DNA of 64,000 nucleotides from Symbiodinium natans (lineage: Eukaryota > Sar > Dinophyceae > Suessiales > Symbiodiniaceae). Shown one piece after another: positions 1 through 11,500 of this stretch. Numbering within the stretch: position 1 is the stretch's first letter; every line of letters begins with the position of its first letter. The notes beneath the pieces are model-generated. The model was not told where the DNA came from. It did no database searches and was given only the letters and a program-made list of their open reading frames with translations. A program made the translations under genes and the position numbers. The stretch lies in assembly GCA_905221605.1 (NCBI GenBank), contig CAJNDS010001202.1:342854-406853 (forward strand). Direction: 5' to 3'.

Positions 1-49
1 AGGCCTCGAAATCTCGGCCATGGATTCGCTCCTGCAGTCGTCTCTGCAC
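1..49 (-). CDS. Internal exon of coiled-coil protein (runs off window)
   Basis: An acceptor CAG precedes an open frame coding VQRRLQERIHGRDFEA, which continues past base 1. The composition is charged and helical, and the family is not recognised. It is on the same strand as the exon at 427-496 and follows it in transcription order, so both probably belong to one gene. No start or stop is visible here. Confidence 0.45.
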   Translation of the reverse strand, partial: MQRRLQERIHGRDFEA

Positions 50-426
50 CTGCACAGGAATTGTGGTTTCAGCATGCTTGGTCTCATGTTTCATCGATGT
101 TAACCGGCCCGATGCAATGAATTTCACTACTTATGGCTTCTAGGGCTGCTGCCGGCCAAGAGCCATTCTACGGGCCGTAATACGCTTGGCACCTCCTTGC
201 AGAAATATTGGACCAGAGCAAAAGCCCCCAAAAAGCATGGGTCCCAGACCAAGACTCTCCACAAGAAATGAGATGGACCAGGGGGCCAAACTAAACACCC
301 CGTAAGTCTGCCTTGTAATCTATTCAGTAAACTCAACAAACCCTGCAAAGCCTTTCTTGAACCCAAAACCCTAAACCCCTAAACCCCTAAACCCTGAACC
401 CTCAACCCTCCTGCAAAGCCCTGAGC

Positions 427-496
427 CGTCCAGGGCCTCCTGCTCAAACCGCTTTGCCTTGGCTTCCTTGTTCTCCCTCTCGCGTTTCCGCTTGCC
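427..496 (-). CDS. Internal exon, lysine/glutamate-rich coiled-coil segment
   Basis: On the minus strand a clean acceptor (CCCCACAG) opens a frame coding GKRKRERENKEAKAKRFE and then QEALD, and it closes at a possible GC donor. The charge pattern suggests a coiled coil or nuclear/nucleolar protein. The flanks are CCCTAAA-type intron filler. No family assignment is possible from 23 residues. The longer ORF over this stretch is in another frame and includes intron sequence. Confidence 0.45.
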
Positions 497-3220
497 CTGT
501 GGGGATGTGCAGCCATGTAGCGTCCGAGCGACGTGCGATTCGGTTCAAGTCTTTCTCTACAATGCAACAGCTACAACATAGATTGATGTGACTTTAGGAA
601 GTACTTGAGGGTCTCACACTTCGAACAAGCCGGCGGACACACACACACACACACACACACACTCTTCACATCCTGCGCCCTGCGTGAAGTCCACTTGCTT
701 AGCAACGAAAAGCGCAACAGTGGGAAGTGGGAATTTGCTGTTTGCCCGGTTTTTCGGGGGGGGGGGGGGGGGGGAAATCTGGGACTTCAGCATTGGCTCG
801 AGAAGCACGTGGTACACAACTCCAGCAATTGCTTTGAAAGCGTGCCACAATTGTGTCTTTCAAGTATGCTTTGTTGTGAGCCTTCTGCAGCGGTGAGGAC
901 CTGACAGGAGGGGGGGCTGGAAGATTGCTTAAGGGGGTTTATAGGGTTTATAAGATACACGGGGTTTAGCGATGTAGGGTTTATAGGGTAGAGGCTCTAG
1001 GGCAGAGCTTAGGGTTAGGAAGGGAGAGGTTTGTGCAGCTCGGCTCAATCAGGCAGTTGGAGTTTGGAGGATTTTGGAGGTTTGCGTAGGAGGCAGCTCG
1101 CTTTAGGGATGTCCAATTTGTCTTGTTGCACTCAACTAGCCACCAATTTGGGTGCAAAACAAAGAAGTACGAAAGTACACACAACATACTAATTACAAAT
1201 AAGGGTCTAGAATTAAAGACTTGCAGCTTCAGGGGTTGAGGGGTTGATACTTCGCGCCTTCCTCGGTAGTCTGCACAAACTTTTCAGGCATCTGCGAATT
1301 GCGCGTTAGGCTAACCTGCCACGTGTCATTTGAACACATGGATCGGAACGTCGGAGTTCCCCCCCCCCCCCCCCAACCCTCCAGCAAAACCCTAAACCCT
1401 AAACCCCGAACCCAAGCAAAGTGAATTGCACCCGAAAAACCCCAGAAGGGAAGGGAAGCTGAGCATCGCACTTCCGCCGGCGCCCGTCCCTTGGACCCAG
1501 CAGGGCATGGAGGATTTCGGGGTGTTTCAGGGGTTTGAGGCCATTTCGGGGGTTCCGAACATCGGGGTACCCCTTTTGGGGGTCCCTTTAAGGGGATTCT
1601 ACTCAATTGGATAAAAGGGGTACCCCTTTTTTGAGAAATACCCATTTTGGGTGTCGGATTTGGGTTCGGGGTTTTGGCTCAGCAAAGAATATCGGGAGTT
1701 GTGTGGACATGCGTGTGTTTGGCATCCCATAGGCTGAGATGACCGTCACCTGACCAGCAGGCATCACAAAATGCGTCCTGAAGATAGACTTGTCATGATA
1801 GCTGCCTTCCCATAGGCTTCTTTGGGCTGTTCTGGGATGATGTGGGGGGTTGAAGGCTTTGACGTCGGAGCCTCGGCAAGACAACTCGGGCCGAGCCCCC
1901 AAACGAACCCATTTGCAGAACAGGCCTTTCAAGCTTTGGGCTTGTGAGACTTGCCTACTAGGACCTTTTTGGTTGAGGGAGGCAACGATGTGCTCATCAT
2001 TGGTCATGGTAAATTCTGAAACCACCAAGCCTTTAAGACTTTAAGATCCGAAACGCACTAAACATTCCCAGTAACCGTGCGCGATCGCGTGATCTGGAGC
2101 GAGCCATGGCTGCAAATGCACTTGTGGCTGGCCCGCATGCGACTTGGCGCAGTCGGGCTGAGGGCTAGAAGTATTCAGGATCAGCTGGTATCAGGGGCTT
2201 CAGCGTATGTGGAGGTTATGGTGTTTCAGATGAAGGGCTCGACGGTTTTGGCAGGTCCTGGATGGCTTGTGGGGCCTGCGGGGCGTCGGAAGCAGAGCCG
2301 CAGCTTTACCGGTGCTTCTAAGGGGGATGCATGGCTACATGGTTTGAAGGCAACAGACTTGGGTTGGTATATGAGTCCCCAATTCTCCAGGCAGATCTGA
2401 GTCTTTTGACCCTCTACTTCAGGCTAACTCACGCTTTCGAGGCATCCATCAAAACAGCCCGCCCCAAGTCGGCCCGATCAAAGCCCAATCGGGCCCTGAA
2501 AGTCAAAGCAGTAGAAAGCTTGCGGTTAAAAGCATAGGGGCAAAAAAAAGTGTAGGGCATAGAAAGGGATAAGGAGCTTCCAGTCTAATTGCAGGTTGGC
2601 ACACGGGCTGCCGGGCTACCGGTATCACAAGATGTGCCGTCGCGCTGATTTTTCGCATTGGCCCCCGGAGCGTTGTAACACACGACGTGCTACTCCTGCT
2701 ACTGACTTTGCCTTGACTTTCTCTCATCGCTCTTTCTTCTTCTTCTGTCGTGGAAGTGGTGGAGCCTGAAACCCTCAACCCCAAGCCATCGGCTCCTAAG
2801 AGTGCAGCATTGCTTCGATTGCCCAGTCAAAGCTGTGTCCCTGTGTGCACTTGTGTCTATGCGTGTGTCTGTAACATGCACCTGCGCATAAAGACATATC
2901 TTATCCGTGTCGAGTTCTCCGCCGCTGTGCATCTTGGTGTTCTTTATGGAGCGGCTCAGGCTCTGCTTGCTTTGGGCTGCTGCGCTGCCGAATCCTCGGG
3001 AAACAGGCGCTTGGGAACAGAGATTGCTCTGGGTGGGATCGATGGTCACGTCCATGCACGAGAGAGCTGTATACATCTGTGTGATCCGAGGAGCAAGAAA
3101 TTAGCAAATTCAGACCCCAGAAAGAACTTATCTGCGCCCTGCAAGCCAGGCCATCTCTTGCAAGGGCCAAGGATGTCTTGGGCTCAAAAAAAGGCATACA
3201 GTGCTGTGAGCTGGCGGTCC
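497..3220. other. Mostly non-coding spacer/intron with unassigned open frames
   Basis: This stretch contains the (AC)n run at 637-662, a G-run near 760, telomere-like fragments and a family-2 repeat near 1553. Minus-strand open pieces near 1740-2030 and 2930-3010 and a plus-strand basic ORF at 2331-2537 show exon-like composition. In each case two or three frames are open at once, so none is called. Confidence 0.4.
1553..1650. repeat. Family-2 intron element, degenerate copy
   Basis: The block GGGGTACCCCTTTTGGGGG, GTCCCTTTAAGGGGATTCTAC resembles the copies at 6066, 48150, 52066 and 56757. It is followed by a TTTTGGCTCA string near 1670, as is the 56757 copy. Confidence 0.4.
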
Positions 3221-6200
3221 TCAGCCAAACATGTCAAAATCATCCTTCTCCACGGCTTTATCAGAGAAGACCTCCTTGCTCGGCGCGGCCGTGGGCTTCA
3301 TCACCGGGCTTCCCCCATCCTCGGCACCAGGTTTTGTTACACTGGCGTGACACGTCCACCCCACGAAGCTTGATAGGGGTCAAAGTATAGTAGGGTTCAG
3401 GGCGGCTCCAAAGAAGGGCTTTTCACAGGCAAGCGGCCACACCTTGCGCCACCATCTGCCGCCTCCTTTCGATATACCTTGGGTAGAGAAGCAGCTTCGC
3501 TTTTTTCAGCTTCCAGGCACGCAGGGCAATCGAGACCACTCATCGACGAATGCCCCAAGCCCACACAGAGTTCTACAAGGCCTGGGGGCTCGTTACCACA
3601 AGACAGGGATATGGTAGGGTTTAGGGTTTAGGGTTTAGGGTTTAGGGTTTAGGGTTTAGGGTTTAGGGTGTAGGGTGTAGGGTGTAGGGTGTAGGGTGTA
3701 GGGTGTAGGGTGTAGGGTTGAGGGTTGAGGGTTTAGGGTTTAGGGTTTAGGGTTTGTGGATTAGGGCTTAGGGTTTAGAGTAAGCCTTTCCAAGATACCG
3801 CGGCGTGTGCTTGTCGGCCCACCCGAATTGAACGACCAAGGCCGTCAAATTCCTCAGCTGCCAATGAGGTTGCGAGGAATTTGGTGCCGGCGGTTGGTGC
3901 CTGGCACCTTGTTTCGGCCTTCAACTCCCAGCAAGGCCTCTTGTGAGACCCACGACCTCGTGCAGCGCGTGCATGAGGTCTTGGGGTCTTAGAATGTCCG
4001 GGTTCGGCACCCCGAAAAAGCACCTCAAGCGTTCCTCAAAAGAGCATCGTGCGATCACTGTTTGGGGACCTCACAGCCTTTGTACAAACCCAAGTTTAAA
4101 CCAAGAGTCTCATCACTGCCGGCTTGAAACGCAGTGCGGACGATGTTTTTGGCGGCTTCTTCGGAGTCGCCCCAGTGCTTACCTACGGGCATTTGGCTGG
4201 GAGCGATATTGCAACAGAGGCCCTCTGGCCTCTTGCCGGCACAAGCAGCACAAGCCTAGACTGCACTTCTGGCATCCGCAACTACCGAAGCAACGATCAA
4301 CCTCAGCCTGGTCCACGAGAAAAGGGTTATAGGTGATCGGCAATGCTACAGACCTGGCCCTTCTTTTCGGAAGGATGCCTCGTCGACTTGCGGACTTTGC
4401 ACTTGCCCAAACCCAACGCCCCACACCGAAATCTGCACGCCCTTTCACAACAAGCCACTGGCGCAGTCGATGACATCTTGGTTGGAGAGGACTCTTGTGA
4501 CCTGGTCTCAAGGGTCTTCTTCTTACTCTCTCTCTCTCTCATTACATGATGCTCATTAATGAATCATTAGTGCTTTTCTTGCGACTACGTGTTGAGTAAG
4601 CCTTCAAAGTGAAGCTTTTAGCGGAAGCATAGGGAACTCTGCCATTCAATCAAGGTGGCCCCCTCGGTAACGAGCACGATGAAGAGGTCCTTGTCGGATA
4701 TCGGTAGGACCCTCACCTGGAGAGCTGGTGCACAAAGCCGACTGAAACCTTGACAGCCCAACTCGGCAAGCCTCGAAGCCCAGGCCCAGGCCCATGCAAG
4801 ACAGGTCCACGTGATCCCGCAAGCAACCACAGGCGTAGAGGACTGCGACTCGCGTTGAAAAGAGTGGACCCTTCACGATGCCAAAGCCTTGAACAAACCT
4901 AAGCCCAGCCTTCTGGGCAATGCCTCAGCAAGCCTAAGCCCTCAACCCTCGGACCGAATCCCGTAAAACCCTAAACTAAGCCTTTTTTCTCCCCTTAACC
5001 TGCTGTAAACCTTAAACAAATTAACCCTATAAAGGTCCCCTGAAATCGACCGAGCCTAGAAGGCCCGAACAAAATGGAAGAGCCTCGGGGTCGGCCGCCG
5101 ACAAGGCCGGGTTCTTGAAGCAGGCGTCCCCTAAGGACCTCGACACGCACTCGCGCACACAGGCCGGCAAGAAAGGGCCTTTACAAGGTGCATCTTTGTG
5201 TTCATGTTTATTTGGGGGGAGAGGTTACGCAGGGTAAAGGTTGTGTTTCTTTTTTTTTTTGGGGGGGGGTGGTGAGGGTTGAGGGTTTAAGGCTGTTCTT
5301 GTGCATCTCTATTGGACAATCGCTGAGGAAGAAGGAACTGCGGGTCCTAGGCATCCCCGGCGTATTGCTACAATGCAGCTGCAAGGTGATGCACATGGCT
5401 GTCGCTGTCACTACACTTCCACGTAATTTTCCGGCGTACTTATCGGCACTCTCATCAAAACTCCCCCCCCCCTCCCCCCCACAAAAAGAGCCCGGAACCC
5501 GGCCTGGTGATGGACAGGCCTTGGTATTCCCGGCGCGAGGACTTGGTGGACCCGCGCGGGTTGGCAGGGGCCGCGATCCGCCAAGCCCCTCGCACGTTCA
5601 AGACCAGGCCGCCTGCCCTCTCGATCCGCTTCCTCGGAGGCTCCCCCAAACCCCAAACCCCAAAGCCCTAAACCCCCAAACCCCCAAACCCCAAAACCCC
5701 AAAACCCTAAACCCCTAAGCCCAGTAGGCAAAGCCCCAGAGCGATTTCGGGGGGCGATTTCGGGCTCAAGAAGCTGGCGCAGAGTCGCCGCAGACCTCAA
5801 ACTTTCAAATGAACTCCATGGAAGCTTACAAACCCCAAAGCCCCAAAAAAGGCCCACAACACACACCCCCCCCCCCAAAAAAAAAAAAAAAAAAAACAAC
5901 CATCCCCCCGGTTGCAAGCCGCAAGAGTCTTCTCGTCTATCCGGTCCGGCTTGTGGTCCTCGGTGATCTGGACTGCTTGCCCCGCTCTGCAGAGGATCGC
6001 TCTGGAATCCCCGATGTGGGCCAGCACCTCCCATTTTTAGGGGGGTTTAAGGTTTAGGGCTTAGGGTATAGGGACCTTCTTGGGGTCCTTATTATCAGGG
6101 GATCCTACCATTTGGGGGTCTGCATTAGGGGCTCCCTATTTTCCCAACCCCCCCCCATCTTAGGGAGAAGCCTGTGAGAAAATCTGCAGGGCGCACCCAC

Positions 6201-7700
6201 GAGCCTAATAAGCTCCAAAAACCGCCGGTGCATGACAGCTCTTGACACACCTAGACAGCTCTTGATGCCTATACTTCTTAAGAGCCGTCTGCGATTTCTA
6301 CCATGGAGAACTACACCCTAAACCCTAAACCCTAAACCCTAAACCCTAAACCCTAAACCCTAACAATCACCGAACCCCAGGGCCGAGCGCCAGCCGCAGT
6401 GCAGTTCCCAGCTTTGGGTTCCCATGCAGCATGGCGCAGACTGCAGTGGAGCCAACGGAATCGAACTTCTTCCTCAGGGGGGGGGTTTAGGGTTTTTAGG
6501 GCATGGAGTGGAAGGGCTTTTAGGGATATGTCATGGACTCACCCTTCCTGCCACCTCAAGATGCATCTATTTCCCCCACCTGACTTACAGGGGGGGGGGG
6601 GGGGGTGCAAAGCTTAGTGCATACATATATACATATATACATATATACATATATATATATATACTCTAATATAATATAAATATACATATATATATATATA
6701 TATCCCCTCAAAAGCCTCTCCGAGAGCGAGAGGATGTCTCGGTCGGTCTGCGAGAAGGCCTCGGCCCACTCCGGGTTTTTGCTTCAGTTCCCACCCAGGG
6801 TCCCTGTTTGCGGGCCACCTCCTTCTTCAACGGAACCCTGCTTTGACATCTTATCTATGGATGTCACCCCTTTCCAACCTCTTTTAGGGTGTAGGTAAGC
6901 TCCCCAAAGAGGGAGGAGAGAGAGGAATCAAAAGGCACGCCCTGGTGGTTCCAGTACTAGTGCCTGCCTGGTTGGGATAAGATAAAAAATGTAAACTTGT
7001 ATTCCTTATTCGGTTTAAGTACCCTTAAAAATGTAAAATGGTACCCAACTATGACAAAGAGTATGTGATGGCAGCCTCTCGCACGGCCATCTTGATCTTC
7101 TCGTCCCGGCTGGCTGGCTGCACAGCCTGGGGCAGGAGTTGGACCGTGCGCGCCCCTTATGATGCCTTTGCAGGGTTTATGGGGTTTAGGGTTTAGGGTT
7201 TAGGGTTTAGGGCTCAACGACACCACCTAATTACCCAAAGGGATCGAGAAACCTGGCGATGCCCCCTGCACACCCATACCCGATACCTAGAGTCGAAGCC
7301 GAAGGCCCCCGGCATCCCAACACGCGAAACCTAGCCCGCCTTCTGCCGGAAGCACGACAAGATATTCCGGTGGAGGTTCTTGGCGGCCAGCTCAGAAACC
7401 TCTTCCCAACCAACAGAGGGCTTCGGGTTGTAGGGGCTGCCTTTTGTCTAACGCGCGTCCGCACCCCCACCATCCTCACCCCTGTCGCGGGCCTTGCGGT
7501 GCGCGAAAGCGCGGGACAGGAGCCCGGAAACTCCCAATTAAAGGGCCACTCGAAGATTCCTAGTTTTTGCAGGTTTCTCCTCGGCTTCTTTCCCAGAAGA
7601 GCGGAGGCCCAGACCCTAACAGCTTATATACATATATAATTATATATATATATATTCCATTATATATATATCTATATATATATATATATATCTATATCTA

Positions 7701-7742
<42 letters not shown>

Positions 7743-8150
7743 GAAGCTCCCTGAACCGCAGCCGAGCCCGAGCCAGAGCCCTCATTCCCTTGACCTGCGC
7801 GCCCCCGTGGCCATCAAAGACGCCGAAGTAGACTCCAAGCTCATCCATTGCCTCTGAACCAGTCTAGGGTTTAGGGTTTAGGGTTTAGGGTTTAGGGAAC
7901 TCTTCAAAGGAGGTGTTTCTTATGTGTGCTTCTGCTCGCCACCTGGATTCTTGTTGTTTGCCTGACGTGCGTAGGCTCAGGTGCTTGTATGGTTTGAAGA
8001 TGTGAACAAAGTTGAGGAGGGGAAAAAAGTTGGATCGTGTTTTTGTTTTTGAGTTTTGCCAAAAAATGAAGGTCCGATCTCCTCATCCTGGGCGTATCGA
8101 TCTTGCAACTCGATCTGCTTGCCGGGCCAGCTCTCCGCGTGAACCCGCAC
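3221..8150 (-). CDS. PP2C-type serine/threonine protein phosphatase (multi-exon)
   Basis: Joined exons: 8150-8082, 7839-7795, 7399-7340, 7126-7073, 6759-6719, 6472-6403, 6027-5933, 5632-5504, 5138-~5065, 4716-4660, 4501-4456, 4158-4110, 3852-3786 and a likely terminal exon 3319-3221. PP2C motifs appear in order: [20 protein letters not shown] (first metal ligand), [76 protein letters not shown]. Two of these are unusual: the usual CDG is TEG, and the last DN reads EN across a splice joint, so two acidic metal ligands appear as Glu instead of Asp. Donors are GC, GA and GT. The tail ends KDDFDMFG then stop at 3221. If the last exon is wrong, exon 3852 reads to a TAA at 3768. No start Met was found upstream of 8150, so this may be the C-terminal half of the preceding RNA-binding gene. 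Confidence 0.8.
3430..3560 (-). CDS. Possible internal exon(s) of the PP2C tail
   Basis: This lies between the last certain PP2C exon and the probable terminal exon at 3319-3221. The minus strand is open in all three frames around an acceptor CCCAAG near 3480, giving for example [12 protein letters not shown]. The frame cannot be decided. Confidence 0.2.
3613..3775. repeat. TTTAGGG array with TGTAGGG variant block
   Basis: About seven to eight TTTAGGG units are followed by seven TGTAGGG units and then degenerate TTGAGGG/TTTAGGG. This is an interstitial telomere-type array directly next to the last PP2C core exon. It is not a chromosome end, because unique sequence continues on both sides. 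Confidence 0.9.
6066..6165. repeat. Family-2 intron element, about 100 bp
   Basis: Contains TTGGGGTCCTTATTATCAGG, GGATCCTACCATTTGGGGGT and GGGGCTCCCTATTTT in the order shared with the 56757 copy and with the reverse complement of the 52066 copy. It lies inside the PP2C intron between exons 6472-6403 and 6027-5933. Confidence 0.55.
6313..6362. repeat. CCCTAAA array (7 units) in PP2C intron
   Basis: Seven near-perfect CCCTAAA units in the intron between PP2C exons 6472-6403 and 6027-5933. Confidence 0.9.
6622..6707. repeat. TATATACA/TA microsatellite
   Basis: Alternating TA with ATACATATAT units preceded by a G-run, inside a PP2C intron. The tyrosine/isoleucine-rich ORFs across it are artefacts. 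Confidence 0.9.
6965..7060. repeat. Family-4 AT-rich intron element
   Basis: Begins TGGTTGGGATAAGATAA, contains GTATTCCTTATTCGGTTTAA and ends TACCCAACTATGACAAAG. The TTGGGATA/TACCCAA ends are weak inverted repeats. Related copies are at 11800 and 44380. On the coding strand it starts about 12 nt after the donor of PP2C exon 7126-7073. Confidence 0.55.
7621..7740. repeat. TA-rich microsatellite
   Basis: Long TATATA/TTTATTTA tract within the PP2C intron between exons 7839-7795 and 7399-7340. Confidence 0.9.
7865..7898. repeat. TTTAGGG array (about 5 units)
   Basis: Perfect TTTAGGG units immediately upstream, in the coding sense, of the PP2C exon carrying VFDGHGG. Confidence 0.85.
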
Positions 8151-8562
8151 CTCGCAACAGATTGGAAGAAGAAACCAACTACAAGCTACCAGCTGCAAGC
8201 TACAAGCCCTAGCAGCCCTAGCCGAAGACCAGCACCATCCGCAATAATCTCTGGCTGATTCGGGCTAGTTTCGGGCTTTTTTCGGCTGCTCGCAGGGAAG
8301 CTCTTGAGCCAAGGCACACCAAGCGTCTCGGCAGTTACGAAATAGCTCCGCCTTTTTTCCTTGGTTCAGGTCTTGAAGCCTAGCTGTGGACTTGCTTGAG
8401 GTGCCTTTGAGCAAGCCCAAAGTATCCCAACCACCTTGAGCTTAAGTCCTAAACCCCAAAACTATTAAACCCTGAAGCACCATTTTATATACGAGGGACT
8501 GCAATGCAATGTGCCCTCCTCTGAACCCTAAAGGCTTCACACCCGGAAGCCTTAAACCTCAA

Positions 8563-11500
8563 CCCAGCCCGCAGCCCCAGGTGTCCTCCAAGTTCTGGGC
8601 GCCCGCGTGCACAGGCAGAGGCTTGCCGTCCTCTCCCCGGGGGGGTTTCAGAGGAGGTGTCGAAGTGCTGTGGGCTGCGAAACCCTAAACCCTAAACCCT
8701 AAACCCTAAACCCTAAACCCTAAACCCTGATTTCAGCCTTTCTTGTTAGGCTTGTTGGGCTCACACCTTGAACCCTGAAACCCGAGAGAAACACCGACAG
8801 CCAATTCGGATCCAAGGTTTGACCTTGAATTGAAAGCATGACAAGGAATTCTACTTCATTCCAGCTCAATTCACTCGGGATCTTGCGGAGGATCCGAAAC
8901 TGGTGTAGCTTCAGACTGATTTTGGCGCAGACCCGAGCGCAGGAAACCCTAAACAAGGCGCGCCGAATTCCCTAACAGGTTGCCACTATCTCGTCATAAA
9001 CTCAACCCCTTTTTTTGCATCCCTAAACCCTAAACCCTAACCATTCATACACGCCCCTTCTACCGGGCATGCAGTCCTTCCCGAGCATGACCACATCCTG
9101 CGCCCTCGGCTTTCCATCTTGCTCCTTGGCCGTGATTCGGGGGATTCTCGGAGTCTGGTGTATAGAGGTTGGGATGTTTCCCCTTACACTAACAGTCCTG
9201 AATAAGAATTAGAATAATTGAATAGGGGGTAGGATAATCGCCATATGAAGGACTGTCAGCAGGGCGAACAGTGGGCACTGGGGTTTGGAGAGTGGGCCAT
9301 GGGCAGAATTGCTTGGCAGAGGCGCCCCCAACTTGTAGAGGACCTTGGAACCTTCCCGGAGGTTGATGGGGTTCTTGCTGGTGCTGCCCACGACGTTCCT
9401 CAGCATGGCAAGTTTTGGAGCAGAGTCGAGGCTTATGGTTGCTCTGCTCCACCCACCTCATGGTTGCAGGGTCTTGGGGTAACCCTCCAAACCCTACAAG
9501 CCCTGTCAACCCTATAAAACCCGAATAAACCCCGAATCAATCCGAATCAATCCTGTCAACCCCCCGAAACCCAAGTCTCCAGAGGTGAACGAAGATGCTT
9601 TTGGGAGCCTCCTCGTCCTCCCGGACCAGTGGGATGATAAAGCCGAAGCCTTTCTCTGCGTTCCACTCCCGCACCTCCAAGGGTTTGGCCTTAAGTTTCT
9701 GCCACCCGCATAGCTGAGACTCACTGGCCACATTGCAGGGACTCATTCCGGAAATGCCATTCATCCATTCGGGGGGGGTTTAGGGTTTAGGGCTTGGGGT
9801 TTAGGATTGCAGAAGGGTTGCTGTGGTGGGCTCAGGGAAACTCATAAGGTTTTTTGTAAACCCTAAACCCTACACCCTAAACCCTGAACGATCTCAACAA
9901 AGGCCGCCTGCCTTCCCTTCTAGCTTCTTGTCGCTCTCGCCCTCGGGCGGCTTCTCCTTCTCTGGCGGCCGTGGAGCCGGGGCAATTTCTACCTGGCCGG
10001 CCCAGATGGCGTCGAAAGGGGGCAGGAACAGGAACTTCCCAGGACAAAAAGGCCCAAAGAAGGGCCTGTCTCCCACGAAACTCCAGTGGGCTCACGGGAA
10101 CGTTGGTTCCAGCACTTAGACTTAAGCTTGTACTGCAACTGAGTGACAATCCAGCCGGCTCACTCCCGTAACTCCTTCTAAACGCCAGGATTGCAAACTC
10201 CCCAAGCTTCCCCCAACAAAACGATGCCCTTTGACCCATGTGCGGAGCGCAGGTGCCGGAGGGGCAGGGGCACCATCTTCCCGAACGGCCCTGGGCGCCG
10301 CCGCGGCAGCGGCGCCTTCACCGAAGTGGACGAACCTTGCCGGGCTTGATGGGGGTTGCGGATTAGGGTTCAGGGTTTAAGGTTTAAGGCTTAGGGTGTA
10401 GGGTTTAGGGTGTAGGGAGAGGGAGTTCTTATAGAGGGCTGCGAGGCTTAGGGTATTCAGGGTGCAAGACTTCAGGACCCCTCTTTAGAACACACCTTTA
10501 GAATCCCCAAACCCTGGTCGCCAAGCCCAAGGTGTGATAATTAAAAAAGATCGCCAAGCCCAAGGTGTGATTAATTTTTTTTAAATTCGCCAAGCCCAAG
10601 GTGTGATTCAGCATCCACAAGGAACTCCGTGGACTGGATGGCCCGTCGCATCTCTTCCGACTGCTTCCTTTGTCTGCTTCGAGGCCCCGGACAAAGGCTT
10701 CCAGGGGTTTAGGGTTTAGGGTTTAGGGCCTTAGGGTTTAGGGTTTAGGGTTCAGGGTTTAGGGTTTAAGGAAGTGCTTTGGTTCAGCGTGCGACTTAGA
10801 AAGTGGATCTCTTTTTTGCACCAAAAAAGCTGACAAAAGAGAGCAAACTCTTTGTTCTCGTTTACAGTTAACCAAAACAAGCATCATCTTCCGGACGATG
10901 GGGTCATCGTCATCGTCGATTTTGCGGAAGTTCTTCGGGTCGCCATCCTCAGCTAAAGCCCGAGCCCTCCGAAAGCGACTTTCTTAGGTCAAAGGATCCT
11001 CTCTAAAAACCCAAGTGAAGAGGAAACCGAAAAACGAGGTAGATAAAGGAGTTCCCCTTAAACATCCCAATGAACGAAAAACAATCAAGAAGGGCAAAGA
11101 CGAAAGAAAAAAAGCACAGATTCCCAAGGTCCCACCCAGCCGCCTTCTGTATGTAGTACACTCCACTCTTGATGTGGAGATAGAGCCCAGTCTCCGGATG
11201 GAACTTCCACTTGCCTGGGACTTAGGGTTTAGGGGGTTTAGGGTTTAGGGGGAATGGTCACTGTTCTTCCCAACTCCTGTCCCGCCGCAGGCTGCAGAAA
11301 AGGCAGAATGCGGAAGATTTAGGATGATCCGTCTTGCTCCTTTCACAAAAGGCCTCTGCGAAGCCAAGCTGCTAGTCTTCTTGTAGACATACCAGCCACT
11401 TCCATCTGGAGCAGGTTCATAATCCTTCGCTTTCCCACGGCTTCTGAGTTCCCCCTGCCCAACTAAAGCACCTAAACATGATGACAAGTTCACTTCTACA

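Noticed and set aside
5411-6034. Single 207-codon ORF over the PP2C region
   Set aside because: It fuses parts of introns, including a poly-T tract. The true coding is two exons in other frames (6027-5933 and 5632-5504) carrying PP2C motifs.
7567-7857. Tyr/Ile-rich ORF (similar ones near 20060, 26334, 50128)
   Set aside because: Translation of TA microsatellites within introns or spacers.
10518-10606. CRISPR-like array
   Set aside because: Only three repeats with low-complexity spacers of unequal length, in a eukaryotic intron; no cas genes anywhere.
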